From an uncultured Caryophanales bacterium (GTDB lineage: Bacteria; Bacillota_I; Bacilli_A; RFN20; CAG-826): a stretch of DNA of 15,336 nucleotides. This document shows positions 8,132-14,188 of the stretch, one piece after another. The stretch lies in the NCBI GenBank assembly GCA_946403545.1, contig CAMJAG010000016.1:1-15336 (forward strand). Reading direction: 5' to 3'. A program made the translations under genes and the position numbers. Under the pieces are notes generated by a model. That model was not told the origin of the DNA, made no database searches, and saw only the letters and a list, made by a program, of their open reading frames with translations. The stretch's first letter is position 1; every line of letters starts with the position of its first letter.

Positions 8132-9415
8132 ATGATTGATATTAATCTTATTCGTGAAAACCCTCAAAAAGTTAAAGAAGCCTTAGCTAAAAAGCTTTGG
8201 GAAACCGATTTTACAGAGCTTTTAAAATGGGACGCCGAAAGAAAAGAAAAATTAAGAATTGTTGAAGCTGGTAAAGCTGAACAAAACGCTCTTTCAGCAA
8301 GTGTTCCACAGGCAAAAAAGAATGGCGAAGATGTAACTGTAATTTTTGCAAAAGTAAAGCAAATCGCCGCTGAAATTAAACAAACAGAGCAAGAACTTGC
8401 TGAATTAGATAAAAAAATTCATGACTTCATTGCTGAACTTCCAAACATTCCAGATGATGATTTAGTCGGTGGTGGAAAAGAGAATAATAAAGTCATTCGT
8501 CAAGTCGGTAAAAAACCAGAATTTGCCTTCAAGATGAAAGATCATGTTGAATTAGCAACAAGTCTTGGTTTAGTTGATTATGAAAGAGGTAGCAAAATTG
8601 CTGGTCGTGGTAGTTGGGTCTATACAAATTTAGGTGCAAGGCTTGAATGGGCACTACTTAATTATTTCATTGCTGAGCATTTAGCAGACGGATATGAATT
8701 TATCCTACCACCACATTTATTAAATGAAGAATCTGGTTATGTCGCAGGACAATTCCCAAAATTTAGAGAAGATGTTTTCTGGCTCGATGGTCTTGAACCA
8801 AAAAGATTCCTTCTTCCAACCGCTGAAACAGCGTTAGTCAATCTTCATAGAAATGAAATTTTAACCGAAGAAGATTTACCAAGAAAATATTTCGCTTACA
8901 CTCCTTGCTATAGAAGAGAAGCTGGAAGCTATAGAACCGAAGAAAGAGGCATGATTCGTGGTTATCAATTCGACAAAGTCGAAATGGTTCAATACACCAA
9001 ACCAGATCAAAGCGACGCTGCTTTTGAAGAATTAGTCTTTAAAGCTGAAAATCTTGTTAAAAAACTTGGTTTACATTATCAAGTATCCAAATTAGCCGCT
9101 GGCGATATCTCCCACTCAATGGCGAGAACATATGATATTGAAGTATATTTACCAAGTATTGGTATATATAAAGAAGTATCTTCCGCTTCTAACGCTAGAG
9201 ACTATCAAGCAAGAAGAGGAATGGTTCGTTATAGAGACAAAGAAACCGGAAAAACTAAGTTTGTCCACACATTAAATGCTTCTGGACTTGCTACTTCTAG
9301 AATTTTCCCAGCTATCTTGGAACAATTCCAACAAGAAGACGGATCAGTTTTAGTTCCTGAAGTGCTTCAACCATTTATGGGCGGAATTAAAGTTTTAAAA
9401 CCTATCAAAAAATAA
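8132..9415 (+). CDS. serS: Seryl-tRNA synthetase
   Basis: A class II aminoacyl-tRNA synthetase that charges tRNA-Ser with serine in the cytoplasm. It has 427 residues, the normal size. Residues 1–105 form the N-terminal helical arm that contacts the tRNA long variable arm. The catalytic domain shows TAE (230–232, serine selection), motif 2 CYRREAGSYRTEERGMIRG (259–277) and the motif 3 region LNASGLATSRIFPAILE (381–397). Two conserved patches differ from the Bacillus type: SSASNARDYQARR (350–362), where SSCSN is usual, and ASGLATSR, where GSGLAVGR is usual. This points to a separate SerRS subgroup, not to loss of function. The start has AAGGAG about 9 nt upstream, inside the end of the previous gene. 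It is the last gene of its operon, and a terminator follows. Confidence 0.97.
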   Translation: MIDINLIRENPQKVKEALAKKLWETDFTELLKWDAERKEKLRIVEAGKAEQNALSASVPQAKKNGEDVTVIFAKVKQIAAEIKQTEQELAELDKKIHDFIAELPNIPDDDLVGGGKENNKVIRQVGKKPEFAFKMKDHVELATSLGLVDYERGSKIAGRGSWVYTNLGARLEWALLNYFIAEHLADGYEFILPPHLLNEESGYVAGQFPKFREDVFWLDGLEPKRFLLPTAETALVNLHRNEILTEEDLPRKYFAYTPCYRREAGSYRTEERGMIRGYQFDKVEMVQYTKPDQSDAAFEELVFKAENLVKKLGLHYQVSKLAAGDISHSMARTYDIEVYLPSIGIYKEVSSASNARDYQARRGMVRYRDKETGKTKFVHTLNASGLATSRIFPAILEQFQQEDGSVLVPEVLQPFMGGIKVLKPIKK

Positions 9416-9436
9416 AAAATACGCGATATGTGTATG

Positions 9437-9471
9437 AAAAAACATCAGTTTAACCGCTGGTGTTTTCTTTT
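9437..9471 (+). terminator. Rho-independent terminator after serS
   Basis: AAAACATCAG (9439–9448) pairs with CTGGTGTTTT (9457–9466) with one G·U pair, an 8-nt loop and a following CTTTT tract. It ends the yaaA-to-serS operon. Confidence 0.85.
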
Positions 9472-9511
9472 GATATGAGATATGAATGATTAAGTTTTTC
9501 ATAGAAAAAAC

Positions 9512-9539
9512 AAGACATTGTCTAAAATCATGTTATAAT
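9512..9539 (+). promoter_or_regulatory. Promoter of the SRP RNA gene
   Basis: An extended −10 box, TGT followed by TATAAT (9531–9539), lies 16 bp after AAGACA (9512–9517), which matches the −35 consensus at four positions. The predicted start near 9546 coincides with the 5' strand of the SRP RNA closing stem. Confidence 0.75.
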
Positions 9540-9544
9540 TACTT

Positions 9545-9630
9545 CGCCATCGCGATGATTAACCGCGAACCAGGTCAGGACGGGAACGTAGCAGCCTTAA
9601 GTGTATTGGTCGTGTGCGGTGGTTTTAATT
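9545..9630 (+). ncRNA. ffs: Small signal recognition particle RNA (4.5S-type)
   Basis: This is the RNA of the SRP, which binds Ffh and targets membrane proteins. The conserved apical part is ACCAGGTCAGG, then a GGAA tetraloop (9583–9586) closed by ACG/CGT, then AGCAGCC. It contains the CAGG and AGCAG strands of the Ffh-binding loop. The outer stem pairs CCATCGCG (9547–9554) with TGCGGTGG (9615–9622) including G·U pairs. With a T-rich run right after, the stem may double as the terminator. The transcript is about 80 nt, so it lacks the Alu domain of the long Bacillus scRNA and resembles the short mollicute and 4.5S forms. The exact ends are estimates. Confidence 0.92.
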
Positions 9631-9634
9631 TTTT

Positions 9635-10099
9635 ATGAAAAACGATGAATATTATATGAAAAAAGCGCTTAACTTAGCTAAAAAAGCTATGCTTATCGAC
9701 GAAGTACCTGTTGGCGCAGTTATTGTTAAAGACGATAAGATTATTACTTCTTCATATAATACGAGAGAGAGTAAAAAAGATTCTCTTGGTCATGCAGAAA
9801 TAAATGCAATTAGAAAAGCAAATAAGAAATTAGATGCTTGGAGACTTGATGGTTGTACGATATATGTCACTATTGAACCATGTCTAATGTGTGCGGGAGC
9901 GCTTATTCAATCAAGGATTGATAGAATCGTATATGGCGCTAAAGATTTAAAAGGTGGAGCCTTTGGATCGTCAATTAATATATTAGAAGCGAAAAACATT
10001 AATCATCATCCTGCAATAACTGCTGGAGTATTAGAAGAAGAATGTTCTTCAATAATCAAAGATTATTTTAAAAATAAGAGAATCAAAAACGACAAATAG
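9635..10099 (+). CDS. tadA: tRNA-specific adenosine deaminase TadA
   Basis: TadA deaminates the wobble adenosine 34 of tRNA-Arg(ACG) to inosine so that it can read CGU, CGC and CGA codons. This fits the many CGT codons in the gyrase genes. It has 154 residues, typical of the family. The zinc-dependent deaminase motifs are HAE (53–55, with proton-shuttling Glu55) and PCLMC (82–86, zinc ligands Cys83 and Cys86). Later family features are KGGAFGSSINIL and GVLEEECSSIIKDYF. The start at 9635 aligns with the Bacillus N-terminus. The 12 nt before it are only T and A, so there is no usual ribosome site. The nearest purine-rich stretch, GGTGG, is the 3' end of the SRP RNA stem. A terminator follows the stop. 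Confidence 0.95.
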   Translation: MKNDEYYMKKALNLAKKAMLIDEVPVGAVIVKDDKIITSSYNTRESKKDSLGHAEINAIRKANKKLDAWRLDGCTIYVTIEPCLMCAGALIQSRIDRIVYGAKDLKGGAFGSSINILEAKNINHHPAITAGVLEEECSSIIKDYFKNKRIKNDK

Positions 10100-10104
10100 A
10101 ATGG

Positions 10105-10133
10105 AAAAACTTGGAATTTACCAAGTTTTTTTC
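10105..10133 (+). terminator. Rho-independent terminator after tadA
   Basis: A perfect 10-bp stem, AAAAACTTGG (10105–10114) with CCAAGTTTTT (10121–10130), encloses the 6-nt loop AATTTA and ends in a run of seven T residues. It also contains the candidate −35 box of the next operon. Confidence 0.9.
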
Positions 10134-10139
10134 TATCAT
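10111..10139 (+). promoter_or_regulatory. Candidate promoter nested in the tadA terminator
   Basis: TTGGAA (10111–10116) and TATCAT (10134–10139) are 17 bp apart and match the consensus at four and five of six positions. Initiation near 10146 would place the 5' end of the mRNA at or a few bases before the ATPase start codon, giving a nearly leaderless message. This fits the absence of a ribosome site there. Confidence 0.45.
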
Positions 10140-10143
10140 ATAC

Positions 10144-12630
10144 ATGCGTATGAAGAAAAATGATACTGATATCATAAGATATAATCCAGATGTAAATGTT
10201 GGCTTAGCCACTAATGAAGTAGAAGAAAGAAAGAACAAAGAACAGGTTCATAAAACTAGACCTGTGTATGGAAAATCTATATTTAAGATTATTTTAGATA
10301 ATCTTTTATCACCTTTTTTCATTGTCTGCTACGTCGTTGTTGCCGCACTTATCGTTGCGGGCGGCTGGAAATATCTTTTATTTGTTTTAATGATTTTACC
10401 AGCGTCTTGTGTTGGCTTTTATTCTGATATCAAAACAAGAATAAATGTTAAAAAGGATTTTAAAAAAGAAGAAAGAGTTATTGTCCTTAGAGATGGTATA
10501 GAGCAAGAAATATCAGAAAATGAACTAGTTCCTGACGATATTATTGTTGTAAAACCTGGTTCAAAAATTAATGTTGATGCGATAGTGGTCTTTGGAACAG
10601 TAAGTGTCAGTGAATCTCTTATCACAGGAATTAGTGAAAACATTCAAAAAGGTGTCGAAGATAACATATATTCTGGATCCACGATTACTAGTGGATACGC
10701 CAAAATACAAGTTGTCAGTGTCAAAGAAGATACAAGAAGAGAAACTATAAAAAATGATATAAATAAAGCAAAAAGACCGACCCCCTACATCATTTCTACT
10801 GTAGAAAACATATTTAGCGTAAGTATTCTTTTTGCCTTGCTTATTTCACTTTGTTTACTCATTATTAATATTTTTATCAATAAGTTGACCACTAACGATG
10901 TCCTTTTAACATTCCTTGATGATATGACCAATAAATTTGCCTTTATTACTCCGGTTGGACTAATGTCTTTTGCTTTATTAAATGCTTTATTCTCATCGAT
11001 TAGACTTAAGAAGAAAAACATTAAGGTTCAAGATATTAGAACAATCGAAATGATTAGTAAATCAGATATTATTTGTTTGGATAAAACTGGAACAATAACT
11101 GATGCTTCGCTGAGAGTGAAAAACGTTGAACCTTTAGGTTCGATGAGTTTAGATCAAATATCACAAGTTTTATCTAATTTGATAAACGCCACTAAAGATA
11201 GTAACGCAACCGCAGAAGCTATTAAGAAATATATCAAATATGAACCAACATTAAACGCTACTGCTTCGTTACCTTTCACTAGTGAAAATAAATATTCAGG
11301 AGCGTCTTTTGGTACTAAAGGCACATTTATAATGGGCGCTATCGAGCATTTGAATCTTTCAAATAAATCTGGCTTTATATATCGTGCCGATGAATTCATT
11401 AGTAAAGGTTACCGTGTTTTAATGCTTGGAAGATCTATGACACCAATTACTGGAAGTAATTTCAAGAGTTCGTTAGAACCAATTGCGTTAATAGTTATCG
11501 AAGACAGTATTAGACTTGAACTAATTGATACTTTCAAACAACTTAAAGAATTGGGTAAAGAAATAAAAATAATTTCTGGAGATAACGCGAAAACCGTAGG
11601 TGAATTAGCGAAATCTTTAGGTGTGCCAAATGCTAGCAAATGTGTTTCCTTAGAAGGAAAAAGTGATAAAGAAGTTAAATCTTTAGCTAAGAAATACTCT
11701 GTATTTGGAAGAGCTACTGCTGAACAAAAGGCTTTAATAATCGAATCTTTGAAAAAAGACGGCAAAACTGTCACCATGGTCGGCGATGGAATCAATGACG
11801 TCTTAGCTTTAAAACAAGCTAATTGCTCAATTAGTATTGAAAGCGGTTGTGAAGAAGCAAAAGAAATTGCAAATATTGTTCTTGAAGAATCTGGACTAGT
11901 AAAACTACCTGAAATAGTTGATGAAGGTACGAGCGTATTATCCAATATTCAAAAGATTGCATCACTTTACATTGTTAAAACACTATTTGTTATTTCAACA
12001 ATGATAATGTACATCATCACATCATTGTTTGATAAGCAAGTTACTTATCCGTTCAATATCCAACAATTTTATGTATGGGAAATCGCTGGAATAATCGTTC
12101 CATCAATATTCCTCTCAATACAAAAAGGATTGAGATATCATATCAAAAAGTGGGTTTTAAGCATGGTTATGCCCGCATTTATTATTCAATTAATATTTGC
12201 TGCAATGTACATGGTTTTATATTTCATGAGAAAGAGTGGAAATATATATCTAGATATCAGCTTAGTTGAGTATAAAGATACAGGTTTAGCAATTGGTCAA
12301 CTTCAATTGGCGGCAATGGAAGTTGTTACATTCACTTGTCTTTCAATTGCGATTTTATTCCGCATATTGCACGCAAACAATTTCTATAGAAGAATTGCCT
12401 TTGCTGTTTCAATTGTGCTGTTTATTTTATTGTTTGGCGGAGAAGTTTTAATTTCTCTTCTTTCTAAAGGAGAAAACAATTTCATGCAAGCAGCGTTTAA
12501 TTATATTACGCCTTACCAATGGATATTTACCGCGATGATTGTAGTTGTAACATCAGCGATATATCTATTTACAAATAAAGTTGTTGCGTTTATTAGAGGG
12601 AGAATTAAAGAAAATGAAAATCAGAATTAA
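10144..12630 (+). CDS. Degenerate CtpE-like P-type ATPase (HAD-IC family)
   Basis: A membrane P-type ATPase of 828 residues, most like the CtpE branch (calcium-related in mycobacteria). The N-terminal GLATNEVEERK segment is followed by helices near 55–95 and the actuator domain (about 100–200). Helices then lie near 222–245 and 262–285. The phosphorylation motif is DKTGT (D313), the nucleotide-domain end is FIMGAIEHL, and SGDN (478–481), ATAEQK and GDGIND (547–552) follow. About six helices lie between 605 and 812. NDVLALKQANCSIS and YPFNIQQF are CtpE-like. The TGES loop reads TGIS (161–164), so the dephosphorylation Glu is Ile163, and the M4 ion-site PEGL reads PVGL (V271). ATP binding and phosphorylation look possible, but a normal transport cycle is doubtful. 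ATG 10144 or 10150 is the likely start. The TTG at 10111 is inside a terminator. The 3' end overlaps psuG. Confidence 0.85.
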   Translation: MRMKKNDTDIIRYNPDVNVGLATNEVEERKNKEQVHKTRPVYGKSIFKIILDNLLSPFFIVCYVVVAALIVAGGWKYLLFVLMILPASCVGFYSDIKTRINVKKDFKKEERVIVLRDGIEQEISENELVPDDIIVVKPGSKINVDAIVVFGTVSVSESLITGISENIQKGVEDNIYSGSTITSGYAKIQVVSVKEDTRRETIKNDINKAKRPTPYIISTVENIFSVSILFALLISLCLLIINIFINKLTTNDVLLTFLDDMTNKFAFITPVGLMSFALLNALFSSIRLKKKNIKVQDIRTIEMISKSDIICLDKTGTITDASLRVKNVEPLGSMSLDQISQVLSNLINATKDSNATAEAIKKYIKYEPTLNATASLPFTSENKYSGASFGTKGTFIMGAIEHLNLSNKSGFIYRADEFISKGYRVLMLGRSMTPITGSNFKSSLEPIALIVIEDSIRLELIDTFKQLKELGKEIKIISGDNAKTVGELAKSLGVPNASKCVSLEGKSDKEVKSLAKKYSVFGRATAEQKALIIESLKKDGKTVTMVGDGINDVLALKQANCSISIESGCEEAKEIANIVLEESGLVKLPEIVDEGTSVLSNIQKIASLYIVKTLFVISTMIMYIITSLFDKQVTYPFNIQQFYVWEIAGIIVPSIFLSIQKGLRYHIKKWVLSMVMPAFIIQLIFAAMYMVLYFMRKSGNIYLDISLVEYKDTGLAIGQLQLAAMEVVTFTCLSIAILFRILHANNFYRRIAFAVSIVLFILLFGGEVLISLLSKGENNFMQAAFNYITPYQWIFTAMIVVVTSAIYLFTNKVVAFIRGRIKENENQN

Positions 12631-13519
12631 TCCAGAAGTCAAAAAAGCATTAGATGAGCATCGTCCTGTTGTTGCTTTAGAAAGCACTATTATTTCACAT
12701 GGTATGCCTTATCCAAGAAATGTTGAAACTGCCTTAAGAGTAGAAGAAGAAATTAGAGCAAACGGAGCAACTCCAGCGACAATTGGCATTATTGACGGTG
12801 TAGCGGTTATTGGCATGACACCAGATGAAATAGAACAATTTGGCAAAGCCAAAGGCATTGTTAAAGCATCAAGACGCGATTTGCCTATTATTTATTCAAA
12901 GAAACTATGGGGCGCAACAACTGTTGCTGCTACAATGATTTTAGCTAATCAGGCAGGGATTGAAGTATTTGTTACTGGTGGTATTGGCGGTGTTCATAGA
13001 GGCGCTGAAAAAACCATGGATATTTCCGCTGATTTACAAGAATTAGCAAAAACAAACGTCACCGTTGTTAGTGCTGGTGCAAAAGCAATTTTAGATATCC
13101 CTCTTACTTTAGAATATTTAGAAACAATGGGTGTGCCAGTTTTAGGCTATCAAACAGAAGAATTCCCAGATTTCTATACAAGACATTCTGGTCAAAAAGT
13201 AGATACACGCGTTGATACACCACTTGAAATCGCCATGATTATCAAAGAAAAACGCGAAAATAAACTCGATGGTGGTATTTTAATTGCTAATCCAATTCCA
13301 GAAGAATACGCTATGGATCAAAAAGTTATCGATGATGCAATTAATGAAGCTTTAAGAAGAGAAGAAGAAGCGGGCATTAAAGGAAAAGAAAGTACGCCAT
13401 TCCTTCTTAAAACTGTTGTGGAGCTTACAGGTGGAGATTCTTTAGAAAGCAATATTCAATTAGTGCTTAATAACGCTAGATTAGGCGCAAAAATAGCAAA
13501 GGAATACGCTAAATTATGA
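12614..13519 (+). CDS. psuG: Pseudouridine-5'-phosphate glycosidase PsuG
   Basis: PsuG reversibly cleaves the C–C glycosidic bond of pseudouridine 5'-phosphate to uracil and ribose 5-phosphate, the second step of pseudouridine breakdown after the kinase PsuK. It has 301 residues, full length. It matches the family throughout: VVALESTIISHGMP, ASRRDLP, GATTVA, VTGGIGGVHRGAE, GAKAILD, LGYQTEEFP, ANPIPEEYAM, GKESTPFLL and LTGGDSLESNIQLV. Residues equivalent to the E. coli active site (Glu31, Lys93, Lys166, Asn289) are all present as E23, K84, K157 and N280. The ATG at 12614 is the start that fits the family N-terminus. It lies 17 nt inside the ATPase gene, with AGAGGGAGA upstream. No psuK or pseudouridine transporter is next to it in the window. 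The TGA stop overlaps the ATG of the regulator. Confidence 0.96.
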   Translation: MKIRINPEVKKALDEHRPVVALESTIISHGMPYPRNVETALRVEEEIRANGATPATIGIIDGVAVIGMTPDEIEQFGKAKGIVKASRRDLPIIYSKKLWGATTVAATMILANQAGIEVFVTGGIGGVHRGAEKTMDISADLQELAKTNVTVVSAGAKAILDIPLTLEYLETMGVPVLGYQTEEFPDFYTRHSGQKVDTRVDTPLEIAMIIKEKRENKLDGGILIANPIPEEYAMDQKVIDDAINEALRREEEAGIKGKESTPFLLKTVVELTGGDSLESNIQLVLNNARLGAKIAKEYAKL

Positions 13520-14070
13520 AAACTGAACATAGACTTGCCCAAGCATTAAAAGAAATGCTTGCTAAAATGCCTTTGGATTCCATATCTGTAACCGCATTAA
13601 GCGATAGATGTGAGGTTAGTAGAAAAACATTTTATTATCATTTCCATGATATTTATGATTTATTAACCCTTGTTTTCTTAAATGAAAAAGTCGATGGTAT
13701 TCAAAGCGCCAAAACACCTAAAGAAGTGTTAGGAAAAATATACGATTATTATCAAAAAAATAATAAGTTTGTGGACGCTACTATTAACTCAGCGGGAAGA
13801 GACTTATTTGAGGAGTTTGTTTATAACAACTGTTATCAATCTTTCTTGAGAATAGTTAATGCTTCTCAAGAGTCAAAAAGGATATCATTAAATGAAAAAA
13901 AGGCGATCGTAAGATTTTATACTGCTGGATATTCATCCGCAATCGTATTTTACCTCGCTAATTCTAAAAGTAAGAATTATGAAGGACTTAAACTTGCTCT
14001 TGCGTTCTTAGGTGATGATTTTTTAAAGAATGCAGTAAATGATTTAGCGCAAAGTAAAGCTAGTGAATAA
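13516..14070 (+). CDS. TetR-family regulator, DhaS-like
   Basis: A 184-residue DNA-binding protein. The N-terminal helix-turn-helix is at about residues 24–44, with the TetR recognition-helix signature SRKTFYYHFHDIYDLL (35–50). That form is typical of the DhaS-like subgroup, whose C-terminal ligand or dimer domain is divergent. The ligand and target cannot be read from the sequence. Its start overlaps the psuG stop (ATGA), so the two are translationally coupled. AAAGGA lies upstream at 13498–13503. A perfect palindrome in the spacer directly downstream (14153–14168) is the best candidate operator, which would let it control the next membrane-protein gene. Control of its own operon is also possible, but no similar palindrome is evident upstream of the ATPase gene. 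Confidence 0.88.
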   Translation: MKTEHRLAQALKEMLAKMPLDSISVTALSDRCEVSRKTFYYHFHDIYDLLTLVFLNEKVDGIQSAKTPKEVLGKIYDYYQKNNKFVDATINSAGRDLFEEFVYNNCYQSFLRIVNASQESKRISLNEKKAIVRFYTAGYSSAIVFYLANSKSKNYEGLKLALAFLGDDFLKNAVNDLAQSKASE

Positions 14071-14071
14071 T

Positions 14072-14092
14072 CAATTATATTGAAAATAATTG
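14072..14092 (+). repeat. AT-rich inverted repeat after the TetR gene
   Basis: CAATTAT (14072–14078) and ATAATTG (14086–14092) form a 7-bp stem around a 7-nt loop, followed by TTTAATT. It could be a weak terminator for the upstream operon or an operator, since its loop and right arm overlap the −35 region of the next promoter. Confidence 0.35.
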
Positions 14093-14107
14093 TTTAATTG
14101 ATAAAAT
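14080..14107 (+). promoter_or_regulatory. Promoter of the M50-like membrane protein gene
   Basis: TTGAAA (14080–14085) and TAAAAT (14102–14107) with a 16-bp spacer match the housekeeping consensus at five of six positions each. Initiation near 14114 would give a leader of about 75 nt that contains the 16-bp palindrome. TGATA (14099–14103) and TATCA (14111–14115) flank the −10 region as a short inverted repeat. Confidence 0.6.
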
Positions 14108-14152
14108 AAGTATCAGCTTAAGTAGTGATCCAAACTATTTAGATGATACACG

Positions 14153-14168
14153 TGTGATGATCATCACA
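14153..14168. promoter_or_regulatory. 16-bp perfect palindrome, candidate TetR operator
   Basis: TGTGATGATCATCACA is perfectly self-complementary with no loop. It lies between the TetR gene and the next gene, about 40 nt downstream of the predicted transcription start. A short overlapping palindrome, ACACGTGT (14148–14155), precedes it. The lack of a loop and of a following T-run argues against a terminator, and the symmetry suits a dimeric repressor. That the TetR protein binds here is inference from position. Confidence 0.55.
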
Positions 14169-14188
14169 AAAAAAGAGGGAGGAACACT

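Noticed and set aside
9472..9511. GTTTTTC…GAAAAAAC inverted repeat and GATATG repeats upstream of the SRP RNA
   Set aside because: The stem is short, A/T-only and imperfect, as expected by chance in this composition. No function can be supported.
10111..10143. TTG at 10111 as the start of the P-type ATPase
   Set aside because: It lies inside the tadA terminator hairpin, and the extra residues resemble no family N-terminus.
11409..11945. 178-codon open frame on the − strand
   Set aside because: It is a reverse shadow of the ATPase gene: Ser/Leu-rich low-complexity translation, no ribosome site, no recognisable domain.
12581..12613. Upstream start giving psuG 11 more residues
   Set aside because: The extra part overlaps the coding end of the ATPase gene and covers the AGAGGGAGA ribosome site. 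The family start fits ATG 12614.
14153..14175. The 16-bp palindrome as a terminator
   Set aside because: It has no loop and is followed by A residues on the + strand, and the next gene's ribosome site is just downstream.
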